DNA from: Candidatus Amarobacter glycogenicus
GTDB lineage: Bacteria > Chloroflexota > Dehalococcoidia > Tepidiformales > Tepidiformaceae
Assembly: GCA_016719395.1 (NCBI GenBank)
Contig: JADJZF010000006.1
Coordinates: 1 to 64,000, forward strand
DNA: 64,000 nucleotides
Direction of reading: 5' to 3'
The stretch's first letter is position 1, and each line of letters opens with the position of its first letter. Positions 36,491 through 45,422 of this stretch are shown here, piece after piece. The notes beneath the pieces were generated by a model that had not been told where the DNA came from, did not search any database, and saw nothing but the letters and a program-made list of their open reading frames with translations. Made by a program: the position numbers and the translations under genes.

Positions 36491-37753
36491 ACGTCGCCGT
36501 CGTCGGCATCGGGCGAATTGGCCTCCCGCTGGCTGCCACCATCGCTTCGAAGGGCCACCAGGTTTTCCGGATGCGATATCAACGCAGCACTCGTCGAACG
36601 CATCAACCGCGCCGAGAACCCGATCCCGGATGAAGCCGGCCTCGGGGCGGTGTTGAAGCAAGTGGTAGCCGACGGGACGTTCCGCGCGACGACTGAGACG
36701 GCCGCCGCGGTGGCGAAGTCGCAGGTCGTCCTTTTCGCGGTCCGTGTAGACATTGACGCAGAAGGCCGCGCCGACCTCCAGTACCTGTTCTCCGCCGCCG
36801 AAGAGGCTGCGAAGGGACTGCAGCCTGGCACGCTCTGTATCTTCGACACAACCCTGCCTGTCGGCACGACTCGCCGGGAGCTTGCGCCGCGCCTCGAAGC
36901 GGCCGGCAAGAAGCTCGGAGTCGATTTTCATGTTGCCTTCAGCCCCGAGCGGCTCCTCATGGGAAGAGTGATCGAGGACCTGACCAAGTATCCGAAAGTC
37001 GTCGGCGGCGTCGACCCGGAAGCCGGCGAGAAGGCCGCCGCGTTCTACCGCGAAGTCTTCGGCGGCGAAGTGCTCCAGCTCGCCAGCGCCGAAGCCGCCG
37101 AGTTGAGCAAACTCGCGGAGGGCGCTTATCGCGACCTCAACATCGCCCTTGCCAACGAACTCGCGATGATCGCCGATGTCCATGGGATCGACGTCACCGA
37201 AGTCATCGCCGCCGCGAACTCCCAGCCGTACTCGCACATCCACGTCCCGGGGACGGGTGTGGGGGGGCACTGCATCCCGGTGTATCCGAGATTCCTGATG
37301 CAGGGCGAAGGTCCGAGCGCCCTGCCCGCTCTCGGCCGACAGGTGAATGACGCCATGCCCGGCTACGTTGTGCGCCGGGCGGAGGAACTGCTGGGCGGAC
37401 TTGCCGGAAAACGCGTGCTCATCATGGGACTGACCTTTCGCCCGGACGTCGCCGTGACCTTCCATACAAATGCAGTTGACTTGCTTCGCGAATTCAGCAC
37501 TCGTGGGGCGGTCGTCAGCGGGCACGACCCACTTCTCACCGATGCCGGTGTCCGCGAACTCGGCTTCGAACCAACCGCGAGCATGGCCGGGTTCGACCTG
37601 GCGGTCGTCCACAGCAACCACCGGAGCTACGCCGGGCTCGCCTGGGGCTCGATCGCGCCGCTGGTCGTGGATGCGCGCAACGCCCTCGATCGCCGGGTGG
37701 TAGAAGACACTGGCGCCCGCTACCTCGGCGTGGGCCGCCCGGTGACGAACTGA
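36487..37753 (+). CDS. UDP-sugar 6-dehydrogenase (WbpA-like), one frameshift near 36565
   Basis: The ATG at 36487 opens VAVVGIGRIGLPLAATIASK, an NAD-binding fold. At the run GTTTTCC (36562-36568) one extra base puts the rest out of frame; removing a T restores GHQV, then SGCDINAALVERINRAENPI and a 421-residue protein. The catalytic-Cys segment is GTGVGGHCIPVYP, where family members usually have ...HCIPVDP. A second Rossmann domain with VLIMGLTFRPDVAVT follows. It would oxidise UDP-GlcNAc (or a relative) to the uronic acid, the first step of the WbpA-B-E-D route. Confidence 0.85.
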
Positions 37754-37768
37754 GCCCACACGGGCACG

Positions 37769-38287
37769 TCAGATGAAGAAGCCCAGCCCCAGCTGACCCT
37801 TGATGCCGTTGATCTCGCCGAGGTGCATGAACCCGTGAGTCATGATCACCTGGCGGACGACCTTCCACTTCGACATTTCACCGAGCGGTTTGATCATCTG
37901 GACTTCATCCAGCTTTGCGGTGGGCACAACCTTCAGGAAGTCGAGCGTCCCCTGGCGCACGTCGGCCAGGTAGTCGCGCAGGGCGGCGTTGTCGAACTTC
38001 AGCGCGCGGGCGTCTTCCATCCCCATGCCCGTGCCCTGGTCGACCTTCGGGAGGCCCATCCGGTCGGCGTAGCCCTTTTCGATCCAGACCGGTGGCTTGC
38101 GATCCTGCAGGACGAAGTTCGTGATGTTGTCGGCCGTGCGGATGACGTGCCACGCGTTGAACCCGATGCTCACGGTTTGGCCCTGGGGGAGGAAGTTGAC
38201 CTGTTCGTTCGTGAGTCCCTTGATCGCCCCGTCCAGCCAGTCCGTCATCTGGTCGATCCCATCGACCAGCAGTTCGCGAGCTTCCAT
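37769..38287 (-). CDS. DinB-family metal-dependent protein
   Basis: The 172-residue protein is a four-helix bundle with the three-His metal pattern of DinB/YfiT proteins: NAWHVIRTADN in the second helix and THGFMHLGEI near the end. The ATG at 38287 lies 8 nt after AGGAGG; the upstream GTG at 38296 would fall inside that ribosome binding site. Members are often thiol-dependent transferases (mycothiol or bacillithiol), but the substrate cannot be told from sequence. Confidence 0.8.
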   Translation of the reverse strand: MEARELLVDGIDQMTDWLDGAIKGLTNEQVNFLPQGQTVSIGFNAWHVIRTADNITNFVLQDRKPPVWIEKGYADRMGLPKVDQGTGMGMEDARALKFDNAALRDYLADVRQGTLDFLKVVPTAKLDEVQMIKPLGEMSKWKVVRQVIMTHGFMHLGEINGIKGQLGLGFFI

Positions 38288-38356
38288 CGGTTGCACCTCC
38301 TGAATGCTGCGGCAGTCTAGCCCGGGCCGAGAGTTTCTTCAAACAACGCTGTGGTG

Positions 38357-39364
38357 CTACGGGCCGAGCCGCGGCACCCCGGAAGAATCGCCGGATGGCA
38401 GGTCTTCCGGGCGGAGGAGGGAGCGCTCGCCGCGGTTCACTGCATCCGCGTGGGCAACCAGCGCGTACAACGCCTCGACGGTGGGCACCGCGACGTCGAG
38501 TTCCCTGGCCCGCCGGACCGGGTTTCCCAGGATCGCTTCGACCTCGAGGGGATTCCCCAGCACGTAGTCAATGACCATGCTCGTGCGGTAGTCCCCCATC
38601 GTTTCGGTCAGACTGAACATCCGGCCTACGACCTCTTCTTCGGGCAGCCGAGCGGGCGACTTCAACCAGACCAGGTCCGCGTTGCCCATGAGGACCACCT
38701 CGCGCATCGCCCGTTCGGCGGTCTCTCGCAGCTCTGGATCGCCGAGGATGGTCTGCGTCCCGATGCCCCCGCCGGCCACGCTGAGCCCGTTGAACGGGAT
38801 GTTCCAGCAGAGTTTTTCCCAGCGCGCGTAGCGCAGGTTGGGAGCGACGACGGTCTCGATGTTGCCGCTGGTGAGGAGCGCTTCGAGCGTCGCATTCTCC
38901 GCCGGGTCGTCGAGCGCGTGGCCGATGGACACGCGCCCATACTCCAGGTGGTGGATCACCCCGGATTCGCCCCGATTGATGCAAACGAACGCCATGCCGC
39001 CGAAGACCCGCCAGGCCCCGAACCACTCTGCGAAACGCGGCTCGATCCCGAGGCCGTTCATGAGCGCCACGATGCGCGTGTTCGGGCCCACGCATGGCGC
39101 AACGAGTTCGCGCGCTGATTCGAGCGCCGTCGCTTTCAGCGAGCAGATCACCCAGTCCGCCGGGCCCAGTTCTTCCGGGCTTGCCGCCACCGCAACCTCT
39201 TCCAGGTGGAAATCGCCGAGCGGGCTGTACACCCGCAGGCCGCGCTCGCGGACTGCCGCCAGGTCTCGTCGAAAGAGAAAGCGGACGTCGTGCCCGGCCT
39301 GTGCCAGCCGTGCGCCGTAGTACCCGCCGACCGCACCGGCGCCAATGACTGCGATCGTTGCCAC
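38357..39364 (-). CDS. Ketopantoate reductase (ApbA/PanE) family protein
   Basis: The 335-residue protein begins with the NADP-binding loop IAVIGAGAVGGYYGARLAQAG and has the family lysine and asparagine patterns (SLKATALESA, ALMNGLG, ARWEKLCWNIPFNGLSV, and a C-terminal all-helical domain with RTSMVIDYVLGNPLEVEAI). True PanE reduces 2-dehydropantoate in CoA synthesis. No other pantothenate genes are nearby and the family includes other 2-hydroxyacid reductases, so the substrate is uncertain. GTG start. Confidence 0.82.
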   Translation of the reverse strand: MATIAVIGAGAVGGYYGARLAQAGHDVRFLFRRDLAAVRERGLRVYSPLGDFHLEEVAVAASPEELGPADWVICSLKATALESARELVAPCVGPNTRIVALMNGLGIEPRFAEWFGAWRVFGGMAFVCINRGESGVIHHLEYGRVSIGHALDDPAENATLEALLTSGNIETVVAPNLRYARWEKLCWNIPFNGLSVAGGGIGTQTILGDPELRETAERAMREVVLMGNADLVWLKSPARLPEEEVVGRMFSLTETMGDYRTSMVIDYVLGNPLEVEAILGNPVRRARELDVAVPTVEALYALVAHADAVNRGERSLLRPEDLPSGDSSGVPRLGP

Positions 39365-39409
39365 GTCCGGGATTGTGGTTCGGCCCGGCCGTGTTTGTCG
39401 ATGCTCCCG

Positions 39410-40342
39410 TCAGCCTGAACCGGCCCGGAGCGCCTCGCGCACTTTCGCCGCCGCCTCCATGGCCGCTTCCGGGGAATCCTGAACGGGCACGAGGTTGATG
39501 TGCCTCGCGCCAGCCTCGATGAACGGAGCGAGGTACTCCGCGATCTCTCCTGGGGCGCCGAAGGGCGTATAGCGTTCGAAGCGCTCGAAAGGCATCCGGT
39601 AGGTGCTTTCCATCCCTTCCGAAACGAGGGCCCGCGCCTCGTTGCGGACATCGGAGACGCTCGTCCAGTACTGCATCCCGAGTTCGATTTCCGCGGGGTC
39701 TCGGCCCGCGGCGAGCGCGGCTTCGGCGATGCGTTCTGCGGCCTCACGGAAGCGTTCAGGCGTCAGCCAGATACCCGTGTAGCCATCGCCAAGCCGGCCG
39801 GCACGGCGCAGCGCGGCATCGCTGCGGCCCCCCACGAAGATCGGCACGGGCCGGAAGGGTTTGGGGTACACCGTCACATCGTCGAGCTGGAAGTGCCTCC
39901 CCGCGAAAGTGACGCCATCCTCGGTCCACAAGCGTTTGAGCACCTCGATCGCTTCATTTGTCCGGGCCCCGCGTGTGGAGGGATCCACCCCCGAGCTCCA
40001 GAACTCGTGGGGGTCTTCGCCGCCGACGCCGATGCCGAGGACGAACCTGCCCATGCTCAACTGGTCCAGCTGTGCCACCTGGAGCGCGACCGGGACGGGA
40101 TGGCGCAGGGGAAGGAGGTACACGGCCGTCTTCAGCTCGATCCGCTCGGTGACCGCCGCCGCAGCCGTCAGGGTGATCAGACCGTCGTTGCCGTAGCCGT
40201 AGAACGTGACGTGGTCGCCCGCGATGAGGCCGTCGAGGCCGAGTGCTTCCGCCTGCCGGGCAGCATCGAGGACCATGCCGCCGGTCGTGCCGGTACGGAT
40301 GTCCCAGGACTTCAGCATGACCGAAACGGAAGGCGCCTGCAT
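39410..40342 (-). CDS. Luciferase-like (LLM) flavin/F420-dependent oxidoreductase
   Basis: The 310-residue TIM-barrel protein shows LLM-class features: AEALGLDGLIAGDHV, LKTAVYLLPLRHPV, the QLDQLSMGRFVLGIGVGG segment and FVGGRSDAALRRAGRLGDG. Such enzymes in actinobacteria and Chloroflexota usually use coenzyme F420 or FMN. The substrate is unknown. It is 45 nt upstream, in transcription direction, of the ApbA-like gene and may be co-transcribed with it. Confidence 0.82.
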   Translation of the reverse strand: MQAPSVSVMLKSWDIRTGTTGGMVLDAARQAEALGLDGLIAGDHVTFYGYGNDGLITLTAAAAVTERIELKTAVYLLPLRHPVPVALQVAQLDQLSMGRFVLGIGVGGEDPHEFWSSGVDPSTRGARTNEAIEVLKRLWTEDGVTFAGRHFQLDDVTVYPKPFRPVPIFVGGRSDAALRRAGRLGDGYTGIWLTPERFREAAERIAEAALAAGRDPAEIELGMQYWTSVSDVRNEARALVSEGMESTYRMPFERFERYTPFGAPGEIAEYLAPFIEAGARHINLVPVQDSPEAAMEAAAKVREALRAGSG

Positions 40343-40427
40343 GGCCCGATTCTAACGACCGTGTGGTGCTTTCGCTGTTCACGTCGCTCTGGGATAGTCG
40401 AGCCATCCGTTTCGAGGGTGATTACGA

Positions 40428-41138
40428 ATGACTCAGGCCCAGGCTCGCACGCCGATGGTCTTCGACCGGGCGTTCCTTACCGACATCGAAGGCATCACCG
40501 AGCTCATCTTCGTCCGCCATGGCGAACAGCACATACCGGACCCGCGGACGGGGCCCGTCGGCGAGACATTCGACCCCCCGCTCAGCGAACGGGGCGAGCA
40601 GCAGGCGAAAGTGGTCGGCGAACGCCTTTCCGTAGACCGCATCGACGTCGTCTACGCCAGTCCCCTGAAGCGTGCTTTGGAAACCGGACGCCAGGTCGCG
40701 CGCCACCATCGCATGGAGCCGATCGTGGTCGACGATCTCCGCGAGATCGAGGTGTTCCGCGACATCCCGGCCGACCGTTCTGCAGTGGACTTTCTCGGCC
40801 AGGGTCTCCTGCTCGGCATCAGGGAGCGGATGCTGCGCGAGAAGAAGTGGGATGTCTACCCGTATTCCGAATCGAGCTTCGACTTTCGCAAGCGCACGGT
40901 GAACGCGGTCGAGTCGATCATCGCCCAGAACGAGGGCAAGAGGGTTGTCATTGCGTGCCATGGTGGAGTTATCAACGCCTACGTCGGCCACATCATCGGC
41001 GTTGACTACGACATGTTCTTCCGGCCTGCGCACTGCTCCATCAGTGTCGTGTTCTCCGGTCAGGGCGTTCGGGCGCTGCAGTCGCTGAACGATGTCCACC
41101 ACCTTCGGACCAATGAATGGACGCTCGTGAGTCACTGA
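40428..41138 (+). CDS. Histidine phosphatase family protein
   Basis: The 236-residue protein has the phosphoglycerate-mutase-like catalytic set: FVRHGEQ near residue 27, VYASPLKRALETG, the acid Glu in DLREIEVFRD, and the second His in IACHGGVINAYVGH. It would be a cytosolic phosphatase or mutase; the missing SGEN-type mutase features favour a phosphatase. It stands alone. Confidence 0.85.
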   Translation: MTQAQARTPMVFDRAFLTDIEGITELIFVRHGEQHIPDPRTGPVGETFDPPLSERGEQQAKVVGERLSVDRIDVVYASPLKRALETGRQVARHHRMEPIVVDDLREIEVFRDIPADRSAVDFLGQGLLLGIRERMLREKKWDVYPYSESSFDFRKRTVNAVESIIAQNEGKRVVIACHGGVINAYVGHIIGVDYDMFFRPAHCSISVVFSGQGVRALQSLNDVHHLRTNEWTLVSH

Positions 41139-41251
41139 CCAGGGCGGTGTGGCATCAAGGGAGGCCCAAGTTCCCAACCTCTTCGAATGCCACGCCGTAG
41201 AATCAGCCCCATTACTTCCGCCGGAGTACCCGGCAGTTTCGAGGAACGCTC

Positions 41252-42019
41252 ATGACCGTCGCTAACTTCTCTCTCGCAGGCAATGTCGCCATCGTTACCG
41301 GCGGCAGCCGTGGCATCGGCCGCTCGATCGCCGTCGCCCTGGCCGAAGCCGGCGCCGATGTCTGCGTCGCGGCTCGCAAAGTGGAGGCCCTCGAAGAGTC
41401 GGTTGCCGCCATCCGCGCCACCGGACGCAAGGGCATCGCCGTCCCTACCAACGTCCGTGATATGGATGCGCCCCAGAACCTGGTGAACGAGACGAAGGCG
41501 CAGTTGGGGCGCATCGACATCCTGGTGAACAACGCCGCGACCAACCCGGTGTTCGGGCCTATCGCGAACATCGACGAGCGGGCCTGGGACACCACCATGA
41601 ACACGAACGTGAAGTCGGCGTTCTTCCTGAGCAAGATGGTCCGGGAGGCGATAAAGGAGCACGGCGGCGGCGGCACGATCATCAACGTGAGTTCGACCGG
41701 CGGGTTCCGCGCCGGCGGCGGACTCGGCACCTACTCGGTCTCGAAGGCCGCGATCATCATGCTCACGCAGGTCTGCGCGAAGGAGTGGGGCGTCGACGGG
41801 ATCCGCGTGAACTGCATCGCCCCCGGCCTCATCAAGACCGAGTTCTCCCGCGCCCTCTGGGACAACGAGGCCGCCCTGAAGAACTCGCGTGCTCAGAGCC
41901 CGCTCCGCCGCATCGGCGAGCCCGACGAAATGGCCGGCGCCTGCGTTTACTTCGCCAGCGAAGCCTCCTCGTTTACTACCGGCCAGACGCTCATCCTGGA
42001 CGGTGGTGGCCTCGCGTAG
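41252..42019 (+). CDS. SDR-family oxidoreductase (FabG-like)
   Basis: The 255-residue classical SDR has TGGSRGIGR for cofactor binding, DILVNNAATN, the catalytic Ser in INVSSTGG with YSVSKAA (Tyr, Lys), and a GQTLILDGGGLA end typical of FabG-like 3-ketoacyl or secondary alcohol dehydrogenases. The GNAT gene follows 16 nt later and a short membrane-protein gene overlaps that, so the three form an operon. Substrate unknown. Confidence 0.87.
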   Translation: MTVANFSLAGNVAIVTGGSRGIGRSIAVALAEAGADVCVAARKVEALEESVAAIRATGRKGIAVPTNVRDMDAPQNLVNETKAQLGRIDILVNNAATNPVFGPIANIDERAWDTTMNTNVKSAFFLSKMVREAIKEHGGGGTIINVSSTGGFRAGGGLGTYSVSKAAIIMLTQVCAKEWGVDGIRVNCIAPGLIKTEFSRALWDNEAALKNSRAQSPLRRIGEPDEMAGACVYFASEASSFTTGQTLILDGGGLA

Positions 42020-42035
42020 GTCGCGGAGCCACTCC

Positions 42036-42524
42036 ATGCCGGACATGATCGTCAACCTCTATGGCCTCGCTCCGGTCTCGCCGCAAGCCCAGGCGCTGCG
42101 CGATTCCGGAGTCGTCTGCCGGCGAGCGGAGAGCTATGAACGTTCGGTCGTCCTCGCCTTTGTCGAACGGCTCTTTCCAGACTGGGCCGACGAGTTGCGG
42201 GCGGGCTTCGCGGCTGTGCCACCGAACGTCTACATCGCGACCGAGGAGGGGACGCTCCTCGGCTTCGCCTGTTACAACGCCACCCGTCCCGACTATTTCG
42301 GTCCGACCGGCGTCGAAGCGAGCCAACGGCGGCGCGGGATTGGGCGCGTCCTGCTCCTGCAGTGCCTTGAGGCGCTCAGGGCGCAGGGTTACGCGTACGC
42401 TATTATCGGCGGAGTCGGACCAGCGGAGTTCTACGAGAAAGCTGCCGGCGCGACACTGATCCCCGCCAGTGAGCCCGGGATATACCGCGATCGGCTCAAT
42501 CGCAGCGAAGGAGACGGCACATGA
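42036..42524 (+). CDS. GNAT-family N-acetyltransferase
   Basis: The 162-residue protein has the GNAT core: ATEEGTLLGFACYN, then acetyl-CoA loop SQRRRGIGRVLLLQCLEAL and the closing YAIIGGVGPAEFYEKAAGA. The ATG at 42036 follows GGAG by 7 nt and the upstream part of the frame overlaps the SDR, so it is not used. Its stop overlaps the next start as ATGA. The acceptor is unknown. Confidence 0.82.
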   Translation: MPDMIVNLYGLAPVSPQAQALRDSGVVCRRAESYERSVVLAFVERLFPDWADELRAGFAAVPPNVYIATEEGTLLGFACYNATRPDYFGPTGVEASQRRRGIGRVLLLQCLEALRAQGYAYAIIGGVGPAEFYEKAAGATLIPASEPGIYRDRLNRSEGDGT

Positions 42525-42652
42525 ATTGGCTTGTGCGCCTGGTCAGGAAGCTGGTCCGGCTTGCTGTGATCACGGCGACGCTAACAGCAATCGTGATCGT
42601 CCTCGACGCGGTGCTTTCGCCGGACACCGACGAGGTCCGGCCCGGCAGTTAG
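42521..42652 (+). CDS. 43-residue single-pass membrane protein
   Basis: An ATG at 42521, placed 7 nt after AAGGAG and in an ATGA overlap with the GNAT stop, encodes a basic N-terminus (MNWLVRLVRKLVRL), one hydrophobic helix (AVITATLTAIVIVLDAVL) and an acidic tail ending RPGS. The excellent ribosome binding site and the coupling argue that it is real although short. It could be an accessory of the GNAT/SDR pair; the function is unknown. Its stop overlaps the convergent threonine deaminase stop. Confidence 0.6.
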   Translation: MNWLVRLVRKLVRLAVITATLTAIVIVLDAVLSPDTDEVRPGS

Positions 42653-43914
42653 CGGGACTCGTGCCGCCGCCGCGCAGACTCGGTGGCGAGCCGGGCGGGG
42701 CTGCCTGGCACTCCCCTGAGGCCCCTCTCGCGCAGGGCTTCGAGGATATCGCTGAACTGTTCCGCGCCGTTGACCTCGAGGAGGAGCTCGAGCACTGCGA
42801 CCCCAACGGGCATTCCCGGGGCTTCGCGGTTATGGTCGACTTCGAGGATGTTTCCCCCGACCTCGGCGATCACTGAAGAGACGAGGGCAAGTTCTCCCGG
42901 TGTGTCGCTCACCTCGACGGCGAGGTGCTGGTAGCGACCTGCTTCGACGAGCCCTCGTCGGACCATCGACCCGAGCAGGTTGATATCGATGTTTCCGCCC
43001 GAGATGACCGCAAGCGCGTTGCCTTTGGGACGGTATCGCCCGCTCATCACAGCGGCGACGCCGAGTGCCCCGGCGCCCTCGACGACGAACTTCGCCCGCT
43101 CGACCAGGGCGAGGATCGCCTGGGCGATAGCCTCATCCGGGACGGTAACAACTTCATCAACGTAACGCTGGATGAGGGCGAACGTCCTCTCTGAAGGGCC
43201 AGACACGGCGACGCCGTCAGCGATGGTCCGCGTTGCCCCGACTGCGACGGGCTTGCCGGCAGCCAGCGACCGCGCGATGCCGTCCATGGCCGCGGACTGG
43301 ACGCCGATGACCCTGATTCCGGGCCGGAGGTGCTTCAGCGCCAGTGCGACGCCGGCCAGCAGGCCGCCGCCGCCCGCGGGGACGAGGACCTCATTGACAT
43401 CCGGCGCCTGGCGGACGAGTTCCAGGCCGACGGTCCCCTGCCCGGCGATCACGGCATCATCGTCGAAAGGCGGGACGAAGATTCGGCCTTCGCGGTCGGC
43501 GATCGCGAACGCCTCGGCCCTCGCTTCTTCGAGGGATGCCCCATGGATGACGACCCGGGCGCCCAGGGCGCGCGTCGCATTGATCTTGGCCAGAGGCGCG
43601 GTTGCGGGGACCACGATCGTCGCGCTGGCGCCCCGTGATCGTGCCGCGAGGGCCACCCCCTGGGCATGGTTCCCGGCACTCATCGCCACCAGGCCCCGCT
43701 GCGCCGATGCGTCGTCGAGGTTGTGGACAAAATTCAGGGCGCCGCGAATCTTGAACGACCCGGTAACCTGCATGTGCTCGCACTTCAGGAGCAGGTCGGT
43801 GTCCAGTCCCGGAGAGGAGACGCGGAATGGCCAGACGGGGGTTTCGCGCACGTGGCCGGCGAGCCCCACCTGCGCGGCGGCGATATCGTCGAAGCTGACC
43901 GTTCCATCTTCCAT
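42649..43914 (-). CDS. ilvA: Threonine ammonia-lyase with C-terminal ACT domain
   Basis: The 421-residue protein has the fold-type II PLP core (PLP Lys in TGSFKIRGA, the SAGNHAQGVALAA phosphate-facing loop, and the Gly-rich PAGGGGLLAGVALAL) followed by one ACT-like regulatory domain (VSDTPGELALVSSVIAEVGG). It deaminates threonine (or serine) to a 2-oxo acid. A single short ACT domain matches the catabolic or unregulated type rather than the long E. coli IlvA. The ATG at 43914 lies in a TGATG overlap with the upstream zinc-finger gene. Confidence 0.9.
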   Translation of the reverse strand: MEDGTVSFDDIAAAQVGLAGHVRETPVWPFRVSSPGLDTDLLLKCEHMQVTGSFKIRGALNFVHNLDDASAQRGLVAMSAGNHAQGVALAARSRGASATIVVPATAPLAKINATRALGARVVIHGASLEEARAEAFAIADREGRIFVPPFDDDAVIAGQGTVGLELVRQAPDVNEVLVPAGGGGLLAGVALALKHLRPGIRVIGVQSAAMDGIARSLAAGKPVAVGATRTIADGVAVSGPSERTFALIQRYVDEVVTVPDEAIAQAILALVERAKFVVEGAGALGVAAVMSGRYRPKGNALAVISGGNIDINLLGSMVRRGLVEAGRYQHLAVEVSDTPGELALVSSVIAEVGGNILEVDHNREAPGMPVGVAVLELLLEVNGAEQFSDILEALRERGLRGVPGSPARLATESARRRHESR

Positions 43915-44324
43915 CAGCGACCCCGCCAGATCTTGCGACGCTCCCAGCATCGCTGGCAGATGCTAACCGGCCTATCGATGGATACCCATCCTTCCGTGAA
44001 GGGGTACATGCGCTCCATGAGGTGTGCGCCGCAGAAAAGGCCGCGGCAGAGGGAGCACTCGAAGCCCGGGTGAGGCCCGCACTCTTCGATGCCACAGAGG
44101 CCTGCGCGGTTGCGCTCGCCAACCCGCCCCTTGTACTCGATATGAAGCAGGAGGTCGGCGTGCTTTGCCTGGCAGCGCTTGCGCGTGCATACGGCCTCGT
44201 GATCCTCGACGTAGTGTGCATGCGTGGCGCAAAACGGCCGCCCGCAGTACTGGCAGACGTGCGCCGCCGCATCGCGGCAGCGCGAAAACCGCCCGCCCAC
44301 CCCGCATCCCCGTCGTGGTTGCAC
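43914..44324 (-). CDS. Small Cys/His-rich zinc-binding protein
   Basis: The 136-residue protein contains several treble-clef-like metal sites: CQYCGRPFCATHAHYVEDH, CTRKRCQAKH, CGIEECGPHPGFECSLCRGL and CQRCWERR. The first resembles AN1/B-box-type zinc fingers. A GTG start at 44324 is the likeliest; no membrane segment is present. It overlaps the threonine deaminase gene by TGATG, so the two are translated together. Function unknown. Confidence 0.6.
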   Translation of the reverse strand: MQPRRGCGVGGRFSRCRDAAAHVCQYCGRPFCATHAHYVEDHEAVCTRKRCQAKHADLLLHIEYKGRVGERNRAGLCGIEECGPHPGFECSLCRGLFCGAHLMERMYPFTEGWVSIDRPVSICQRCWERRKIWRGR

Positions 44325-44378
44325 TCGAAAGTCCCCGTGGTCTGGTGCGGAGATCGTGGCTGTTCGGCGGTATCCCGG

Positions 44379-45362
44379 TCAACGACCGGCAAGCCAGAGG
44401 CAGGCTCCGAGGCCCGGGTCCAGGTTAAGTTGCAAGGAAGACTTCCACGCCTCAGTCGAAAACACCTCGACTCGGCCTTCGTGGTTCGATGCGACTGCGA
44501 AGTTCCGCCCGTCCGGGTCGACGCACAGTCCGTCCGGCCGGGCGGCGGTTTTGAGGCGCCGTTTGACGCTGAGGGTCGCCAGGTCGACCAGCGCGACTTC
44601 GCCCCTGCCCTGCAGCGACACGAGGACCTGGCCACCGGCCAGGGCTGTCACGCGCACAGGCGCGGCGCCGACTGAAAGGCTGGACGCGCCTGAAAGATCC
44701 CCAGCCCTGGCGACGGTCAGCGTGCCTCCCAGGTAGTCGGCGGTTGCCGCGTAGCCGCCGGTGATGGCGATCCCTTCCGGCTGTCCCCCGGTGCGAATCG
44801 ATTTCGTACCCGGTTCAAGCTGCCTGAGCATGTCGCCGCGTGAGTCCGTGACGAGTACGGCCTCGCCGGAGACTGCCACGACGTGTGGCGTCTCACCCGT
44901 CGGGTAGCGCCGCAATTCGGTGAGCGAAGCGCGGTCCAGTACGACGGCTTCATTCGCCTTGTCGAGCGTGACGATGAGATTGTTCCCCCAGACGGCGATC
45001 CCATGCGGCTCTCCCTCCAGCGGGAGCACGCGGAGGATGGCCGCGGAAGAGAGCTCCACTTCGACGAGCGCTTCGCCGCGGCCGAGGGTGACGTACAGGC
45101 GACCCTCGGTCGCGACCATTTCGTGGGGCGGGCCCGGCAGAGCCAGATGGCGCTGTTCCCCACTCTCCAGGTTCGCCAGGGTTAGTGATTCGGTGCGCAG
45201 GTTGGCGACGACGAGCAGGCCGTTACGGGGAGGCTCCGGAGCGGGACCGTCGCTTCCTGCGAAACGCGAAAAAACCACGATCACCAGGGTCATCGCGGGG
45301 AGGATGCCCAGGCTGGCGATGCGGTTTACGCGCTTCAGGTTCGGTTGAGTGAGCAATCCCAC
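44379..45362 (-). CDS. Membrane-anchored YVTN-type beta-propeller protein
   Basis: The 327-residue protein has one N-terminal membrane helix (LGILPAMTLVIVVFSRFAG) and then repeated blades of about 40 residues, each with a strand pair such as NGLLVVANLRTESLTLANL, GRLYVTLGRGEALVEVEL and NFAVASNHEGRVEVF. This is the pattern of YVTN/NHL-like surface propellers. It lies outside the membrane. It starts just downstream of the flagellar operon terminator and its GTG start is only moderately supported. Confidence 0.7.
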   Translation of the reverse strand: MGLLTQPNLKRVNRIASLGILPAMTLVIVVFSRFAGSDGPAPEPPRNGLLVVANLRTESLTLANLESGEQRHLALPGPPHEMVATEGRLYVTLGRGEALVEVELSSAAILRVLPLEGEPHGIAVWGNNLIVTLDKANEAVVLDRASLTELRRYPTGETPHVVAVSGEAVLVTDSRGDMLRQLEPGTKSIRTGGQPEGIAITGGYAATADYLGGTLTVARAGDLSGASSLSVGAAPVRVTALAGGQVLVSLQGRGEVALVDLATLSVKRRLKTAARPDGLCVDPDGRNFAVASNHEGRVEVFSTEAWKSSLQLNLDPGLGACLWLAGR

Positions 45363-45378
45363 CTCAGGCTGGGCGCTG

Positions 45379-45414
45379 TCCCGCCCCTCCCCATGAGCAC
45401 AGGGAGGGGCGGGA
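45379..45414 (-). terminator. Terminator of the flagellar operon
   Basis: A 13-bp perfect stem (TCCCGCCCCTCCC at 45379-45391 and GGGAGGGGCGGGA at 45402-45414) with a 10-nt loop stands 9 nt past the flgE stop and just before the beta-propeller gene start. It is the only strong hairpin after the twelve flagellar genes. Confidence 0.75.
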
Positions 45415-45422
45415 GCGAGCTG

